Below are positions 17,106-26,766 of a stretch of 64,000 nucleotides of DNA, piece by piece. Within the stretch, counting starts at the first letter, position 1. Each line of letters opens with the position of its first letter. This stretch comes from Hymenobacter radiodurans. Its GTDB lineage: Bacteria > Bacteroidota > Bacteroidia > Cytophagales > Hymenobacteraceae. Made by a program: the position numbers and the translations under genes. The notes under the pieces are model-generated. The model was not told the origin of the DNA and did not search any database. It worked only from the letters and a program-made list of their open reading frames with translations. The stretch covers positions 2,512,001-2,576,000 of the forward strand of contig NZ_CP037922.1 in NCBI RefSeq assembly GCF_004355185.1, given 5' to 3'.

Positions 17106-17834
17106 ATGAAGCAGACTCCTGGCAAGATCTTCCTTAGCGACCAGCGTGGCGTAGCCGAAACGCACCAATACCGGCGCTACAGCACCTTGCAGTTTGGCGC
17201 CTATGTGCACCAAGACAAGCAAGCATTCGGCAACCTACAGGCCGTGAATGAAGAAACGCTGGGTGGTGGCCAGCAAGTAACCCTGCAGGTTACGGAAGCG
17301 GCCCATGTACTCATCATTCCGGTAACCGGCGCTGTCAGGGCGGGGCTACTTCTGGGAACTTCGGCCCTGACCCACGTGGAAGAAATGCACCTGCTGACGG
17401 TGCCGGCGGGCAGCACCCTGACCTTTGCCAATCCCTACGACACCGAGCTAATTACGTTCCTGCACCTCTGGATACGAGTACCCCAGACGGCCGCCGGCGC
17501 TCTGAACCGCCTATTTACCTTCAACTGCCAGGATCAGCCAAATCTGCTGGTGGAGGTAAAACAGGTAGTTCCTGCTCAGTCAGCAGATGAGCCGGACATG
17601 TCGCTGCCGTTTAAGGTAAGTATAGGCCGATTTGCGGGTCGGCGAGAAACGCTGTACACTTTGAAAAATCCTTCGTCGCAGGTCTTCTTTTTTGTACTGG
17701 CGGGAGCGTTTGAGGTGGAAGGCCGGCTGTTGCACGAGAAAGACGGCTTGGCCTTGTGGGATACGCAGGAAGTACAGCTGGAAGCCCTGAGCAATGAGGC
17801 TGTGCTAGTGGCTATCGAGTTGGAGGCCAGCTGA
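17106..17834 (+). CDS. Pirin-like bicupin (YhhW-type)
   Basis: A 242-residue protein starting at the ATG 17106 (MKQTPGKIFLSDQRG). The pattern of two beta-rich halves, with LGGGQQVTLQV...HVLIIPVTG and SQVFFFVLAGAFEVEGRLL, fits the pirin/quercetinase cupin group. The usual N-terminal metal histidines (HPHRDME in pirins) are not visible, so enzymatic activity is doubtful. The family name is inferred from pattern. Confidence 0.6.
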   Translation: MKQTPGKIFLSDQRGVAETHQYRRYSTLQFGAYVHQDKQAFGNLQAVNEETLGGGQQVTLQVTEAAHVLIIPVTGAVRAGLLLGTSALTHVEEMHLLTVPAGSTLTFANPYDTELITFLHLWIRVPQTAAGALNRLFTFNCQDQPNLLVEVKQVVPAQSADEPDMSLPFKVSIGRFAGRRETLYTLKNPSSQVFFFVLAGAFEVEGRLLHEKDGLALWDTQEVQLEALSNEAVLVAIELEAS

Positions 17835-17967
17835 TCGGGTATGCTCACTTGGTGGTTTCGTGAGCACGATTTTGCCCCCCAGCCTCAAAAAATCCTCAGC
17901 AAACCTCTGTACTTTGAACACGTTTATTCCTCCTTTGCCGCTTGTCACGAAGCCAAGCGGCGAATCC

Positions 17968-19095
17968 ATGTATTCACCGCAACCATTCTGGATGGCCTTT
18001 TTTACACCGCGTCAGGCACAGACTTGGTTGCTACATGCCGTCATTTGGGTGTTGTTGGGCGTATTATTTTTTACCCAACCGGCCGGTCGATTGTCGGGGG
18101 CACCCTATTATCTGCTTCAAACGACTCTGTTTATTGCGTCGCTGAGCATCTTCTATCTCAATATCAACTGGGCCGTACCCCGACTATTGTACCACCGCCG
18201 CGTGCTGCTCTACATCGGGTTTGTGGTGGTAATTGTTCTTGGCATAGTAGCAACCCACCGCCGCCTTCAGACCTATTTAGAAACTTCGGCGGGCATACCA
18301 CGCCGAGAAATGCCCCCCCGGTTTGGATCCGGCCCCCGCGACCGTGGGCCGGGTGGTCCGATCAGGCAGCCATCGGGACTTTTAGGCTGGGTCAATCCGG
18401 CCGTAGTACTGTCTACGCTGTTGGTGGTGGGGCTGGGCACCAGTGTGGCGGCCGTGCAGCGCGGACAGCGTGAAGCCCAGCTGCGCCAAGCACTGGAGCA
18501 GGAAAAGGTGTCCACAGAACTCTCCTGGCTAAAGGCGCAGATCAATCCGCACTTCTTTTTTAACACGCTCAACAATATCTACTCCCTCACGCTGCTGGAT
18601 GGCGCGCGAGCGCGCGAGGCCATTCACCGCCTCTCGCGCATGATGCGGTACGTGCTCTACGATACCCAGCATGGCACCGCGCAGCTCAGTCAGGAAGTGC
18701 AGTTTTTGCAGGATTACATTGACCTCATGCAGCTGCGCCTGACCGATAACGTCCGCATTGAATTCACGCCTCCTCACCCGCTGCAGGAGGCGCCCATTGC
18801 TCCCATGATTCTGCTCACCTTCGTGGAAAACGCCTTTAAGCACGGCGTGAGCACTGTGGCTTCCAGCCGCATCCATATTGCTATGCAACAACCCACGCCG
18901 GATACGCTGGAAGTGACCGTGCAGAACAGCATATTCGCGGATCGGCCGGTGGCCCTGGATGAAAACAGCGGTATTGGGCTGACAAACACCCGTCGGCGGC
19001 TCGAATTACTGTACCCGGGCCGCTACACGCTGACCGTGACCGAGCAAACGCCCGAGCATGAGTATTGGGTACACCTTACGCTGCGCCTCCGCTAA
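17968..19095 (+). CDS. LytS-family sensor histidine kinase
   Basis: A 375-residue kinase. Three or four membrane helices (about 10-110, and one near 155-175), a short coiled coil (RQALEQEKVSTELSWLKAQ), the histidine box QINPHFFFNTLNNIYSL and an HATPase domain with NAFKHG and GIGLTNTRRRLELLYPG. LytS kinases autophosphorylate and pass phosphate to LytR-type regulators; the gene for one follows 10 bases downstream. The ATG at 17968 is preferred to a GTG at 17860, since the extra 36 residues look unstructured. Confidence 0.93.
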   Translation: MYSPQPFWMAFFTPRQAQTWLLHAVIWVLLGVLFFTQPAGRLSGAPYYLLQTTLFIASLSIFYLNINWAVPRLLYHRRVLLYIGFVVVIVLGIVATHRRLQTYLETSAGIPRREMPPRFGSGPRDRGPGGPIRQPSGLLGWVNPAVVLSTLLVVGLGTSVAAVQRGQREAQLRQALEQEKVSTELSWLKAQINPHFFFNTLNNIYSLTLLDGARAREAIHRLSRMMRYVLYDTQHGTAQLSQEVQFLQDYIDLMQLRLTDNVRIEFTPPHPLQEAPIAPMILLTFVENAFKHGVSTVASSRIHIAMQQPTPDTLEVTVQNSIFADRPVALDENSGIGLTNTRRRLELLYPGRYTLTVTEQTPEHEYWVHLTLRLR

Positions 19096-19105
19096 CCTCC
19101 CCGCT

Positions 19106-19873
19106 ATGACGCTCACCTGCATTGCCGTCGACGACGAACCGCTGGCCCTCAAACTGGTTACTCACTTTATCGAGCAAACGCCGTTTTTGCAGCTTGTGGG
19201 CACTTATAGCAGTGCAGTGGCGGCGTTACGCGGCTTGCAGCAGCAATCCACGCCGGTCGACTTGCTCTTTCTGGATATTCAGATGCCTGACCTGAATGGG
19301 CTGGAACTGGCTCGCGTGCTGGACCGGGGACCGGGCGGCAACGCGCCGCGGGTGGTGTTTACCACCGCGTTCAATCACTATGCGCTGGAGGGCTACAAGG
19401 TGGATGCGCTGGATTATCTGCTGAAGCCCTTCACCTATGAGGAATTTTTGCGGGCTGCCCAAAAAGCACAAACCTACGCCGCGCTCAAGCAGTCGGCTAC
19501 TTCCTCCGTTCCGAATGCCCCGTCCGTACCGGCGCCCGCGGCGGCGGTGGAGGAAGATTACTTATATCTGAAAGTTGAATATCAGCTGGTGCGGGTTCCC
19601 TATCAGGATATTCTGTACGTGGAGGGCCTGAAGGACTACGTGAAAGTACACCGCCGCAGTGAGGCCCGGCCGCTGTTGTCGCTGCTGAGCCTGAAGGCCC
19701 TGGAAGAGCGGTTACCGGCGCGGCAGTTCATGCGTATCCACCGCTCGTATATCGTGGGGCTGCAGCATATTACCGCTATTGGGCGCGGCACGGTGCAGAT
19801 CGGGGCGGAAACAATCCCCGTCAGCGACGGGTACCGTGAGGCCTTCGACCAGTTTATCAGTCGGTGGAAATAA
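19106..19873 (+). CDS. LytTR-family response regulator
   Basis: A 255-residue regulator: receiver domain (IAVDDEPLA, phospho-acceptor in LLFLDIQMPDLNG, TTAF, KPF) and a C-terminal LytTR DNA-binding domain (ILYVEGLKDYVKVH, FMRIHRSYIV). It forms a two-component system with the kinase upstream; target genes are not evident here. Confidence 0.95.
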   Translation: MTLTCIAVDDEPLALKLVTHFIEQTPFLQLVGTYSSAVAALRGLQQQSTPVDLLFLDIQMPDLNGLELARVLDRGPGGNAPRVVFTTAFNHYALEGYKVDALDYLLKPFTYEEFLRAAQKAQTYAALKQSATSSVPNAPSVPAPAAAVEEDYLYLKVEYQLVRVPYQDILYVEGLKDYVKVHRRSEARPLLSLLSLKALEERLPARQFMRIHRSYIVGLQHITAIGRGTVQIGAETIPVSDGYREAFDQFISRWK

Positions 19874-19896
19874 TTGAGCAGCATACTTTTCTATTA

Positions 19897-19937
19897 CCCC
19901 CCAGCAACTGATCAAACAGTGGTTGGGGGGCTTTTTT
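19897..19937 (+). terminator. Intrinsic terminator after the LytTR gene
   Basis: Arms 19897-19909 and 19918-19930 form a stem with C6/G6 at the base, one mismatch and one G-U pair, followed by T6. Confidence 0.8.
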
Positions 19938-20130
19938 AAAGCGTTGATTAGTGAGTATTTGTTAGGGCTCTCAGTCACTATTACGAAAACTGACGTCATG
20001 CGCTGGCTTCGAGGCGGTCAGCAGGTGGCTCTGATGCTTAAAACTTGCCTGAAACACTTACTCATACCAGATGCTTCTATACTACGCTGCCAGTGGTGCG
20101 TATAAGCCTCTGTACATCTGATTATTCGCT

Positions 20131-21402
20131 TTGCCAACTCCTACCCTTCTTTTCTACATTCTGCTGGGGATCAACCTAGTGCTGGTGGCGTGGCTGCTGT
20201 GGCGCTATTTGCAGGAGCGCCGCTACAGACGCCTGCCCTACGTAGCCCCGGCCGTGCGCGACTGGGAACAGCACCGGCCCGACCCAGCGTCGCCGTTGCG
20301 CCACCGCATTGCGCTGGTGGGCGATTTAGGCGCCGTAGCTACCGACGGCCGCGACCCGGTATTGAATCTGCTGCATGGTTGGCTGGAGGAAGCTGGCGAA
20401 AATAGCACTGTGGTTATACTAGGCGATAATGTGTACCCCACGGGTTTGCCTGCCGAAGCTTCTAGCGGCCGGGCAGCGGCGGAGCGACGCTTGGATATTC
20501 AACTCGATGCCTTGCGCTACCCGGGTCGGGTGGTGTTTTTGAGTGGCAACCACGATTGGAACAAGGGCCGCAGCGACGGTTTCCAATATCTGCTACGCCA
20601 AGAGGCCTACGTGCGCGAACACTTGCCCGGAGCCCAGTATTTGCCCCCCGGCGGCTGCCCCGACCCCGTAACCGTGCAGCTGGCCGACAACCTATTGCTC
20701 GTGGTGCTGAATACGCAGTGGTGGGTGCAGCACGGCACGCGTCCGCTGGGAGCGGCCTACGGCTGCAAGGCCACGGATAGCCGTATGCCTTTCCAGCAAC
20801 TACTGCTGCTACTAGAAGCCAACCGCCATCAGCAGATTGTGGTGGCCGGGCACCACCCGCTTTACTCCAATGCCATGCACGGGGGGCAATTCACGACAAA
20901 GCAACACGTATTTCCCCTTACGGCTGTGCATAAGCGGGCCTATGTGCCACTGCCGGGCGTAGGCTCCCTGTTTCCAATGTATCGGCGAGTAGTGGGCGCG
21001 GAGGAGGATATGGCTCACCCACGCTACCGCAAGATGCGCCGCCGCTTGCTGCGCGTGCTGCATCAATTCCCGAATATCATCTACGCCGCCGGCCACGACC
21101 ACAACCTGCAATACTTTGCTTACAAGAATGGTCACTACTTAGTTAGTGGCTCGGGCAGCAAAACGGCGTACGTGGGCAAGGGCGGCAAAGCTACCTTCAC
21201 CCACGAGCACAAGGGGTTCTTTACGCTCGACTTTTACGAGAATGGGGAAGCCTGGCTACGTACGCTGGAGCCCGGCAACGCCGACGGCACTGAGCGCGCG
21301 CTCGAACCATTTCGGCGGCGCCTACTAAGCGGACTGGGGGGCATTTCTGGTGTGGCGTCTACGTCAGCGCGGGCGTCAGCACCTGCAAGCTCCGCGGATT
21401 AA
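20131..21402 (+). CDS. Calcineurin-like metallophosphoesterase, membrane-anchored
   Basis: A 423-residue protein starting at a TTG (20131) with an N-terminal helix (about 5-25). The five metallophosphatase motifs are present: VGDLG, GDNVYP, GNHDW, AGHHP and GHDHN. An acidic Ser/Ala tail closes the protein. The domain hydrolyses phosphate esters; substrate unknown. Its last 44 bases overlap the convergent lipid kinase gene. Confidence 0.87.
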   Translation: MPTPTLLFYILLGINLVLVAWLLWRYLQERRYRRLPYVAPAVRDWEQHRPDPASPLRHRIALVGDLGAVATDGRDPVLNLLHGWLEEAGENSTVVILGDNVYPTGLPAEASSGRAAAERRLDIQLDALRYPGRVVFLSGNHDWNKGRSDGFQYLLRQEAYVREHLPGAQYLPPGGCPDPVTVQLADNLLLVVLNTQWWVQHGTRPLGAAYGCKATDSRMPFQQLLLLLEANRHQQIVVAGHHPLYSNAMHGGQFTTKQHVFPLTAVHKRAYVPLPGVGSLFPMYRRVVGAEEDMAHPRYRKMRRRLLRVLHQFPNIIYAAGHDHNLQYFAYKNGHYLVSGSGSKTAYVGKGGKATFTHEHKGFFTLDFYENGEAWLRTLEPGNADGTERALEPFRRRLLSGLGGISGVASTSARASAPASSAD

Positions 21403-22270
21403 TCTTTACCTCAACGGGCGTATCCAACTCCAGAGGTTCACCGTCTACCTGCACTAGTACGCGCGGCTGCCCTGGCACTTGAATGCTGGCGCGGCGGCAG
21501 CGCAATCGGCGAGTGTACACGGAGGTATCGAAGGCGTCGGTGTAGAGATGATACAGAATGCCTAGGGATGCCGTGGCCGGAAATGGCTCAATCAGGCACA
21601 GTTCAAACTCACCGTCGTCGAGGTGGCTATCGGGGTTAATTACCACGTTGCTGCCGAAGGTAGTGGCGTTGGCAATAGTGAGCATAAACGCAGGCCCTTC
21701 AAACTGCTCGCGGTCAGTTTCGATACGATAGGTAACCGGCTCGTAGCTCAGGTATTCCTGCAGGGCAATCCGAATATAAGCGCCCGGCCCGCGGGTGTCA
21801 CCGTTGCAAAAGCGCTCTACGACCAGCGCATTAAAGCCCAAATCAGCGAGGTGAACCGAAAAATTTCCTCCTACGTGCAGAGTATCGAGCGCGCGCAGCT
21901 TGTGCTGCCAAATCACGTCCAGAGCACCGTTCATATCTTGCGGAATACTCAAGTCTTTGGACAAGCCATTGCCCGAACCCAAGGGCAGGATTCCCAGCGG
22001 AATTTTGCCCCCCAGCAATGCCTCGCCCACTAAGTTCACGGTGCCATCGCCACCGGCAGCAAACACGGCATCGTAGGAGTTGGCAGCTAAATGAGCCTTG
22101 AGTTTGTCGAGGTCGTTTTCGCCGGAGGTATGGAAAAACTCGGCTTGGCGTCCGCGTTGCGAGCAGAACTCCGTGACGGTGGTTTCTATGTTCTGCTTAT
22201 CGATGTCGCCGGAAATCGGATTGAGGACAAACAGCAGCGAATGCAGGTGGGGAGTCGATTCAGCAGCCAT
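21359..22270 (-). CDS. Diacylglycerol kinase family lipid kinase (YegS/BmrU type)
   Basis: A 303-residue kinase. Motifs include LFVLNPISGD at the start, AAGGDGTVN (nucleotide loop) and LPLGSGNGLSKDL. The family phosphorylates diacylglycerol or related lipids. It overlaps the end of the phosphoesterase gene on the other strand by 44 bases. Confidence 0.92.
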   Translation of the reverse strand: MAAESTPHLHSLLFVLNPISGDIDKQNIETTVTEFCSQRGRQAEFFHTSGENDLDKLKAHLAANSYDAVFAAGGDGTVNLVGEALLGGKIPLGILPLGSGNGLSKDLSIPQDMNGALDVIWQHKLRALDTLHVGGNFSVHLADLGFNALVVERFCNGDTRGPGAYIRIALQEYLSYEPVTYRIETDREQFEGPAFMLTIANATTFGSNVVINPDSHLDDGEFELCLIEPFPATASLGILYHLYTDAFDTSVYTRRLRCRRASIQVPGQPRVLVQVDGEPLELDTPVEVKINPRSLQVLTPALT

Positions 22271-22368
22271 TGCAATAGATTTTAAGAAAAAAGGAGGAGG
22301 CGTGAGGCGTATATTGAGTTTCCTAAACTCCGCCTTCCGTCTCCCCCTTTTCTGTTCGAGTTAAGTGA

Positions 22369-23181
22369 TTATTGCTTCAATCCGCTGGGGACACCGCCGG
22401 GGAAGCGCTCCGTGATTTCCTTCTCCAGCACGCCCACGCGGTTGCCCGGATCGGGGTGCGTGCTCATGAACTCAGGGCCGCGGCTTTGGCCACCGCTCTG
22501 AGCCAGAATTTCCATTACCTGAATCATAGCGCGGGGATCGTAGCCGGCATCGGCGGTGTATTGCACGGCCAAGCGGTCCGATTCGAGCTCATCTTCACGC
22601 CCAAAGCGCAACGATACCACCTTGGCAATAGCCGCCGCTACGGCCGCTTTGCCAATGGAACTACCGGGACTATCGGGGTCGTAGGAGGCAATGGTGGCGG
22701 CGCCAGCCAGGCCTTGCGTCAGCTGCGATTTGGCCAATTGCTCGGCGGAATGGCGACCAATTACGTGACCAATTTCATGGGCCAACACGCCGGCCACCTG
22801 CCCTTCTGTCTTCATATTTTTCAGCAAGCCGGCCGTGATAAATACTTGTCCGCCAGGCAAGGCAAACGCATTGATGGTCTGCTCATCGGCCAGCAAATGG
22901 AAATCGAATTTGTAGGGCGACTGGTCGGCTTTGGACGACTGCACCAGCGCAGCGCCAATGCGCTTTACGGCCGCGCTCGCCTGCTGGTCGGGGTGCAGAC
23001 CGCCGTATTGCTGGGCCATCTGGGGAGCGGCCTGCAAACCGAGGGCAATTTCTTGCTCCGTAGTCATGTTCACGTGCTGCACTTCACCGGTCACGGGGTT
23101 CGTCTGGCGGTTACAGTAATAAGTCACAAAAGAAAAGGCTGCGACGGCCAGGGCAATCAAATAACGAAGGTTTCCTCTCAT
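22369..23181 (-). CDS. M48-family periplasmic metalloprotease
   Basis: A 270-residue protein with a signal or lipoprotein N-terminus (AVAAFSFVTYYC), the zinc motif HEIGHVIGRH, and a downstream glutamate in REDELESDRLAVQY. It resembles YggG/LoiP and BepA-type proteases, which act in outer-membrane protein quality control. Confidence 0.92.
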   Translation of the reverse strand: MRGNLRYLIALAVAAFSFVTYYCNRQTNPVTGEVQHVNMTTEQEIALGLQAAPQMAQQYGGLHPDQQASAAVKRIGAALVQSSKADQSPYKFDFHLLADEQTINAFALPGGQVFITAGLLKNMKTEGQVAGVLAHEIGHVIGRHSAEQLAKSQLTQGLAGAATIASYDPDSPGSSIGKAAVAAAIAKVVSLRFGREDELESDRLAVQYTADAGYDPRAMIQVMEILAQSGGQSRGPEFMSTHPDPGNRVGVLEKEITERFPGGVPSGLKQ

Positions 23182-23366
23182 GGTAGTAGGGAGAATTAAG
23201 GGAGGGAAAAGGCGACTTTAAAGTGGGCCGCCGGGCTTCTAACGCGCACTCAGCAGCAGGGTTGCTACCAAGAGGCACCCAATTTGTCCTGATTAGCGTA
23301 TCAGGCGCAAAACAGGTCCACAACCGGTTCCTGTTGTTCAGTTGTACTCCCTAATCTCCCTCTCTT

Positions 23367-23561
23367 ATGAATCAGAAACGCACCTTCGGCGCCATCCTCA
23401 CCATCCTGGGTATCATCGGCATTATTTACGCGGCCTTAGGCTTCCTAGGCATAGCTGGCGTGAATCTTAGCAAGATTAATAGCCTAGTACCCTTCATCGT
23501 GGGCCTCATTTTCTTCTTTGCTGGCATCAACCTGGTGAAAACTACCAGCGACCGGGCTTAA
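23367..23561 (+). CDS. Small two-helix membrane protein
   Basis: A 64-residue protein with two hydrophobic segments (about 7-30 and 40-58) and few polar residues. No family named with confidence. A strong terminator follows 28 bases after the stop, which supports a real gene. Confidence 0.65.
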   Translation: MNQKRTFGAILTILGIIGIIYAALGFLGIAGVNLSKINSLVPFIVGLIFFFAGINLVKTTSDRA

Positions 23562-23588
23562 GCGAAAGACTACTTGTTGAGCGTAATA

Positions 23589-23637
23589 TTTCATAAAAAA
23601 GCCCCCCAGAACTAGTTCTGGGGGCTTTTTTATGAAA
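23589..23637. terminator. Bidirectional terminator with G6C core
   Basis: Extended inverted repeat: 25-base left arm (C6) and 24-base right arm (G5), differing by one base in the C/G run, with A6 and T6 at the sides. It lies between the + gene ending at 23561 and the - gene ending at 23649. Confidence 0.88.
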
Positions 23638-23648
23638 GAAGTCATTGG

Positions 23649-24449
23649 CTAGTTTAGCCCTTTCACTTGAGCGAAAGCCTGCAAAGCGGGATCTAATTCG
23701 AGCCAGTCAGAATCGTAGCTGACGCCGGACGGCGCGTGGGCAAACAATACAGTGCCATCCTTTATGGTTCTGATAATAGCACTGCTTTCTTTCATGGGCA
23801 GCGCGGGGCAACCCTGGCTACGCCCCAGCCGACCATGACGTTGCACAAATTCTTCACATACATAGTCAGCGCCGTGTACCACCACGGCTCGGCTGGCCGC
23901 ATTTGTATTGTAGCTGGGGTCTACGCCGCGCAAACGTAAGGACAAGCCGTGCTTTCCGGTGTAGGTGTGACTTGTTACGTAAAAACCCAAGCTGCTCATC
24001 TCCGAGCCCACCCGATTGGAGAATGCTTGCGCAAACTCCTCGCCCGTGTTTATGCCGTGGGCAACCAGCGTATGATGAACTACCCGCGACTTCTGTAAAT
24101 CAATAACCCACAGCCGCTTCAACCGGCTGGAACGATTGAAGTCGATAATAGTAAGCGTGTTTTTGGCCGGATTAGCCAAGCCGCGCTTTTGAAGCTGGTA
24201 ATAGCCCATCAGCGCCTGCCGATACACATCGAGGGGAAGGCTGGACGCCGGGAGGCCAGCTAAAGCGTACGTATGTAGCGTGTGCTGCTCAAAAGCGGCT
24301 AAATAAGTAGCACGCCGGTTTTCGCTCAGAGCCGATTCCACGGTGTTGTCGGCGGCGGCATTGGGTTTGGCGGCAGGAATAGCTTCTGGGGGGCAAAAGA
24401 GAGATAAGAGACTCAAGGACAGGCAAGCGAAGGCAGTCGGTGTGCGCAT
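23649..24449 (-). CDS. Murein L,D-transpeptidase catalytic domain family protein
   Basis: A 266-residue protein started at ATG 24449 (MRTPTAFACLSLSLLSLFC), giving a clean signal peptide. The body shows IIDFNRSSRLKRLWVIDL, AHGINTGEEFAQAFSN, SSLGFYVT, VVHGADYV and a catalytic-type GRSQGCPALP (cysteine), as in the wide YkuD-like group of secreted proteins. It could form or edit peptidoglycan crosslinks. Confidence 0.85.
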   Translation of the reverse strand: MRTPTAFACLSLSLLSLFCPPEAIPAAKPNAAADNTVESALSENRRATYLAAFEQHTLHTYALAGLPASSLPLDVYRQALMGYYQLQKRGLANPAKNTLTIIDFNRSSRLKRLWVIDLQKSRVVHHTLVAHGINTGEEFAQAFSNRVGSEMSSLGFYVTSHTYTGKHGLSLRLRGVDPSYNTNAASRAVVVHGADYVCEEFVQRHGRLGRSQGCPALPMKESSAIIRTIKDGTVLFAHAPSGVSYDSDWLELDPALQAFAQVKGLN

Positions 24450-24840
24450 TATCGGCTGGAGCTTTTGTTGCGGAAATAGGGTAAAACAGGGCTTAGGCAA
24501 AATTCGGGCCCTTCAATCTTAACATCATAAGGCAAAAATTATTGCGTAAAACACTTTTAACTCATTTTATGAGTAAGGTATCAAATAGCAAAAAAGCGTG
24601 TTTTTTCCAGCATTGCGTAGCCGAAAGCTTGTTGTCAATACTAGCCAAGCCTTAAAAACGATCAGTTCGCTACTACAAAATTTGGTGAAATACAATACAA
24701 CTTTCTATTATTTTCTCTGTATTATACAATATAATTAGCCCAGCGTTATAAAATTCTTGCATTCGCCGCCCCTCCCACCTACTGCAACGGATCCGCTTGG
24801 GTAAGCGGGTCTATAGTTTACTCTTGTCATACAACTATTT
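24450..24840. other. AT-rich intergenic stretch between divergent genes
   Basis: About 390 bases with base composition clearly lower in GC than the neighbours. It must hold the promoters of the divergent genes. The only structure I see is a short hairpin CCGCTT-GGGT-AAGCGG at 24793-24808. Confidence 0.6.
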
Positions 24841-25224
24841 ATGACAACGTTTAGCGCTTTATCCAAACAACTGCATTGTGAATTACGGCCTTTAATGCAC
24901 TCCGCTGAAATTCCGCCTCACATTCAGCAGCAGCTTTTGGCTCGCCTCACATTGTTTCTGCTTTTCACATCTCGTCAGCCTCCTGCTACGCTCAGCGTCC
25001 GGGTTCCTCAACCTTTGGAAGGTGCTGAGCTGACGCTTTACTACAGCAACGGTCAACAAATTACGCTGCTAACGCGTCATATCAGGGCCATTGTGCCAGC
25101 GACCGAGAAATTGTATGACACAATGATGACCTTACAGCAGCGTGGTCAGCAATTAATGCAAAAAGCGTGTTATAGCTGGGAAATAGGAAGAGTGTTTAAT
25201 GCATACTGCAACCATAGCACTTAG
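24841..25224 (+). CDS. Hypothetical protein
   Basis: A 127-residue soluble protein, Gln- and Leu-rich at its start (HIQQQLLARLTLFLLF) with a beta-like middle (GAELTLYYSNGQQITLLTRH). No family recognised. Codon use is more AT-rich than the flanking core genes. Confidence 0.5.
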   Translation: MTTFSALSKQLHCELRPLMHSAEIPPHIQQQLLARLTLFLLFTSRQPPATLSVRVPQPLEGAELTLYYSNGQQITLLTRHIRAIVPATEKLYDTMMTLQQRGQQLMQKACYSWEIGRVFNAYCNHST

Positions 25225-25732
25225 GACAACTCATTTTGGAGGATTACTATGCATCTCCAAAGCTTCAGTCTGTTTTAGCTGTCACAGCGATGCTATTTGC
25301 TTTCATTTGAAATGAAAGTGGGTCATTATCAACACAAGCAAATTTGAATCTGATGAGAACAAAATAATTACATTTTAAAATAACGTCTTTAATAAGCTGG
25401 CCTACTTGTTGTTTATGCAGAAATTATCCTTAATTTTAAGCATTAAATTGTCTTTTACTAAGCAATATTAAGTCAATTTGATACTTTAATTCTTCCTTCT
25501 TTTAACACCCAAAATCAACTTTCTGCCCTGTATAGGTAGAATTTTAGCAGAATTAAGGGTTAATTTCAGGATATTACGCAGCAGTTGGTTTATCCCTGAC
25601 TGTTGGTCTTGGCATAACATCTTGTTTTTCATCACAATTTCTGACACGAATTTTTTACAGATTTCGCATACCTAGTACGCTTAACAGTACCACGCCCCGC
25701 TCCCTGCTTCCGCCTTTGCATTTCTCTTATTC
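25225..25732. other. 508-base AT-rich gene-free stretch
   Basis: No open frame of substance on either strand. Two inverted repeats are visible: TTTGGAG with CTCCAAA (25235-25261) and an almost ideal CTTTCATTT-G-AAATGAAAG at 25300-25318. The remainder is A/T-rich and could hold a regulatory RNA or operator sites, but nothing more can be supported. Confidence 0.55.
25300..25318. repeat. 19-base inverted repeat
   Basis: Arms CTTTCATTT and AAATGAAAG around a single G. No T-run follows, so an operator is as likely as a hairpin. Confidence 0.5.
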
Positions 25733-26050
25733 ATGTCTTCCTTGCCGCACTTAATCGCGCGTGCTACGGCTGCCTATTACCGACAGGCCCGTGAGCTTTA
25801 TCCTACTGAAACTGACTTTAACGACTGGCTTGACACGCTGGACGCAGATAACCGTCGCCGGTACAAGCAGCAAGGCCTCGATATGACATGCCTCCTGCCA
25901 CAGTTTCAACTCTTTTGCTTGGAGCGGCGTGGTATCTATCTACGCGAATTTATGGCGGCCCGCCTCACCCCCGACCAGCTTGAGTATTGGGAGCAGGAGA
26001 AGGCTATTTCCGATTTTAAGCCTTCAGCCCCATCTTCTGACCTGTTCTAA
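25733..26050 (+). CDS. Hypothetical protein
   Basis: A 105-residue protein with charged, mostly helical character (RRYKQQGLDMTCLLPQFQLFCLERRG...REFMAARLTPDQLEYWEQ). No signal peptide and no family recognised. Confidence 0.55.
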   Translation: MSSLPHLIARATAAYYRQARELYPTETDFNDWLDTLDADNRRRYKQQGLDMTCLLPQFQLFCLERRGIYLREFMAARLTPDQLEYWEQEKAISDFKPSAPSSDLF

Positions 26051-26159
26051 CCAACTTATCACCTTCCGTTCGGTTTCTAACAAGTAGCTTAGCGGCATAG
26101 CGTCGAAAATCAGCCCATTGATGGCCTGCCTGCCGCTTACTCTTTGCGCTTGTCAGCCT

Positions 26160-26561
26160 ATGCACCTATTCCGTTTTTTTGTGGCCGGAGCAGCCACTTT
26201 GCTTGTAAGCGCTTGTGGGCACACATTACCCAAAATGGAAGGCTTTGATGATGCGGCATGGCGTAGCGACCCTTATGCTTGCCTGAACAAGCGAGCTGCG
26301 CAATTGCCTGCGCTGAACCGTTACCGGGACCAGCTCTACGGCGCCCGCATTGCCAGCATCGACAAGATTCTCGGCCGCCCCGACGAGGAAGAACTAAGCG
26401 CCCAGACTGAGAAAACTTATTACTATTATGTGGAGCCTGGCACCCAGTGTGAGCCGAGCCATCAGCGCTCCACGGCCAATAAGCTCACCCTGCGCTTCGG
26501 TCCTTTAGGGGTAGTAACCGAGGTATTGTACGAACGTCCCTTAGCAGTACCACCATCCTAA
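26160..26561 (+). CDS. Small lipoprotein of unknown function
   Basis: A 133-residue protein started at ATG 26160 with a lipobox LLVSAC-G. The mature part contains two further cysteines and KTYYYYVEPGTQCEP. A gene start at 26118 would place the signal peptide too far inside. The region after the lipobox resembles small SmpA-like outer-membrane lipoproteins only in length (RIASIDKILGRPDEE), so no function is named. Confidence 0.6.
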   Translation: MHLFRFFVAGAATLLVSACGHTLPKMEGFDDAAWRSDPYACLNKRAAQLPALNRYRDQLYGARIASIDKILGRPDEEELSAQTEKTYYYYVEPGTQCEPSHQRSTANKLTLRFGPLGVVTEVLYERPLAVPPS

Positions 26562-26595
26562 AGCACTGCGTAAGCATTATCGTGGCAGCAGGCCC

Positions 26596-26665
26596 AGACT
26601 TCTCTGAACTACCAAAAAGCCCCCGGAGTGATTTCCGGGGGCTTTTTGGTAGTTCAGAGAAGTCT
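26596..26665. terminator. Long perfect terminator stem
   Basis: Two exact 32-base arms (26596-26627 and 26634-26665) with a 6-base loop; the inner part is AAAAAGCCCCCGG with its complement. It lies between the lipoprotein gene and the convergent gene at 26767 and can act in both directions. Confidence 0.9.
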
Positions 26666-26766
26666 TCTTCAGCAGAAAGCGAAAGTAGGTTAGCCTAATC
26701 CGCCTTCGTGCGCATCGTTCTTAGTAGGCTGATCTGGTTGTAGGTTTTGCTCGGCGCGAAAGACGC

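Noticed and set aside
17841..18473. 210-residue frame overlapping the LytS kinase
   Set aside because: Out of frame with the kinase, which has clear motifs; the frame is low complexity and Arg/Pro-rich.
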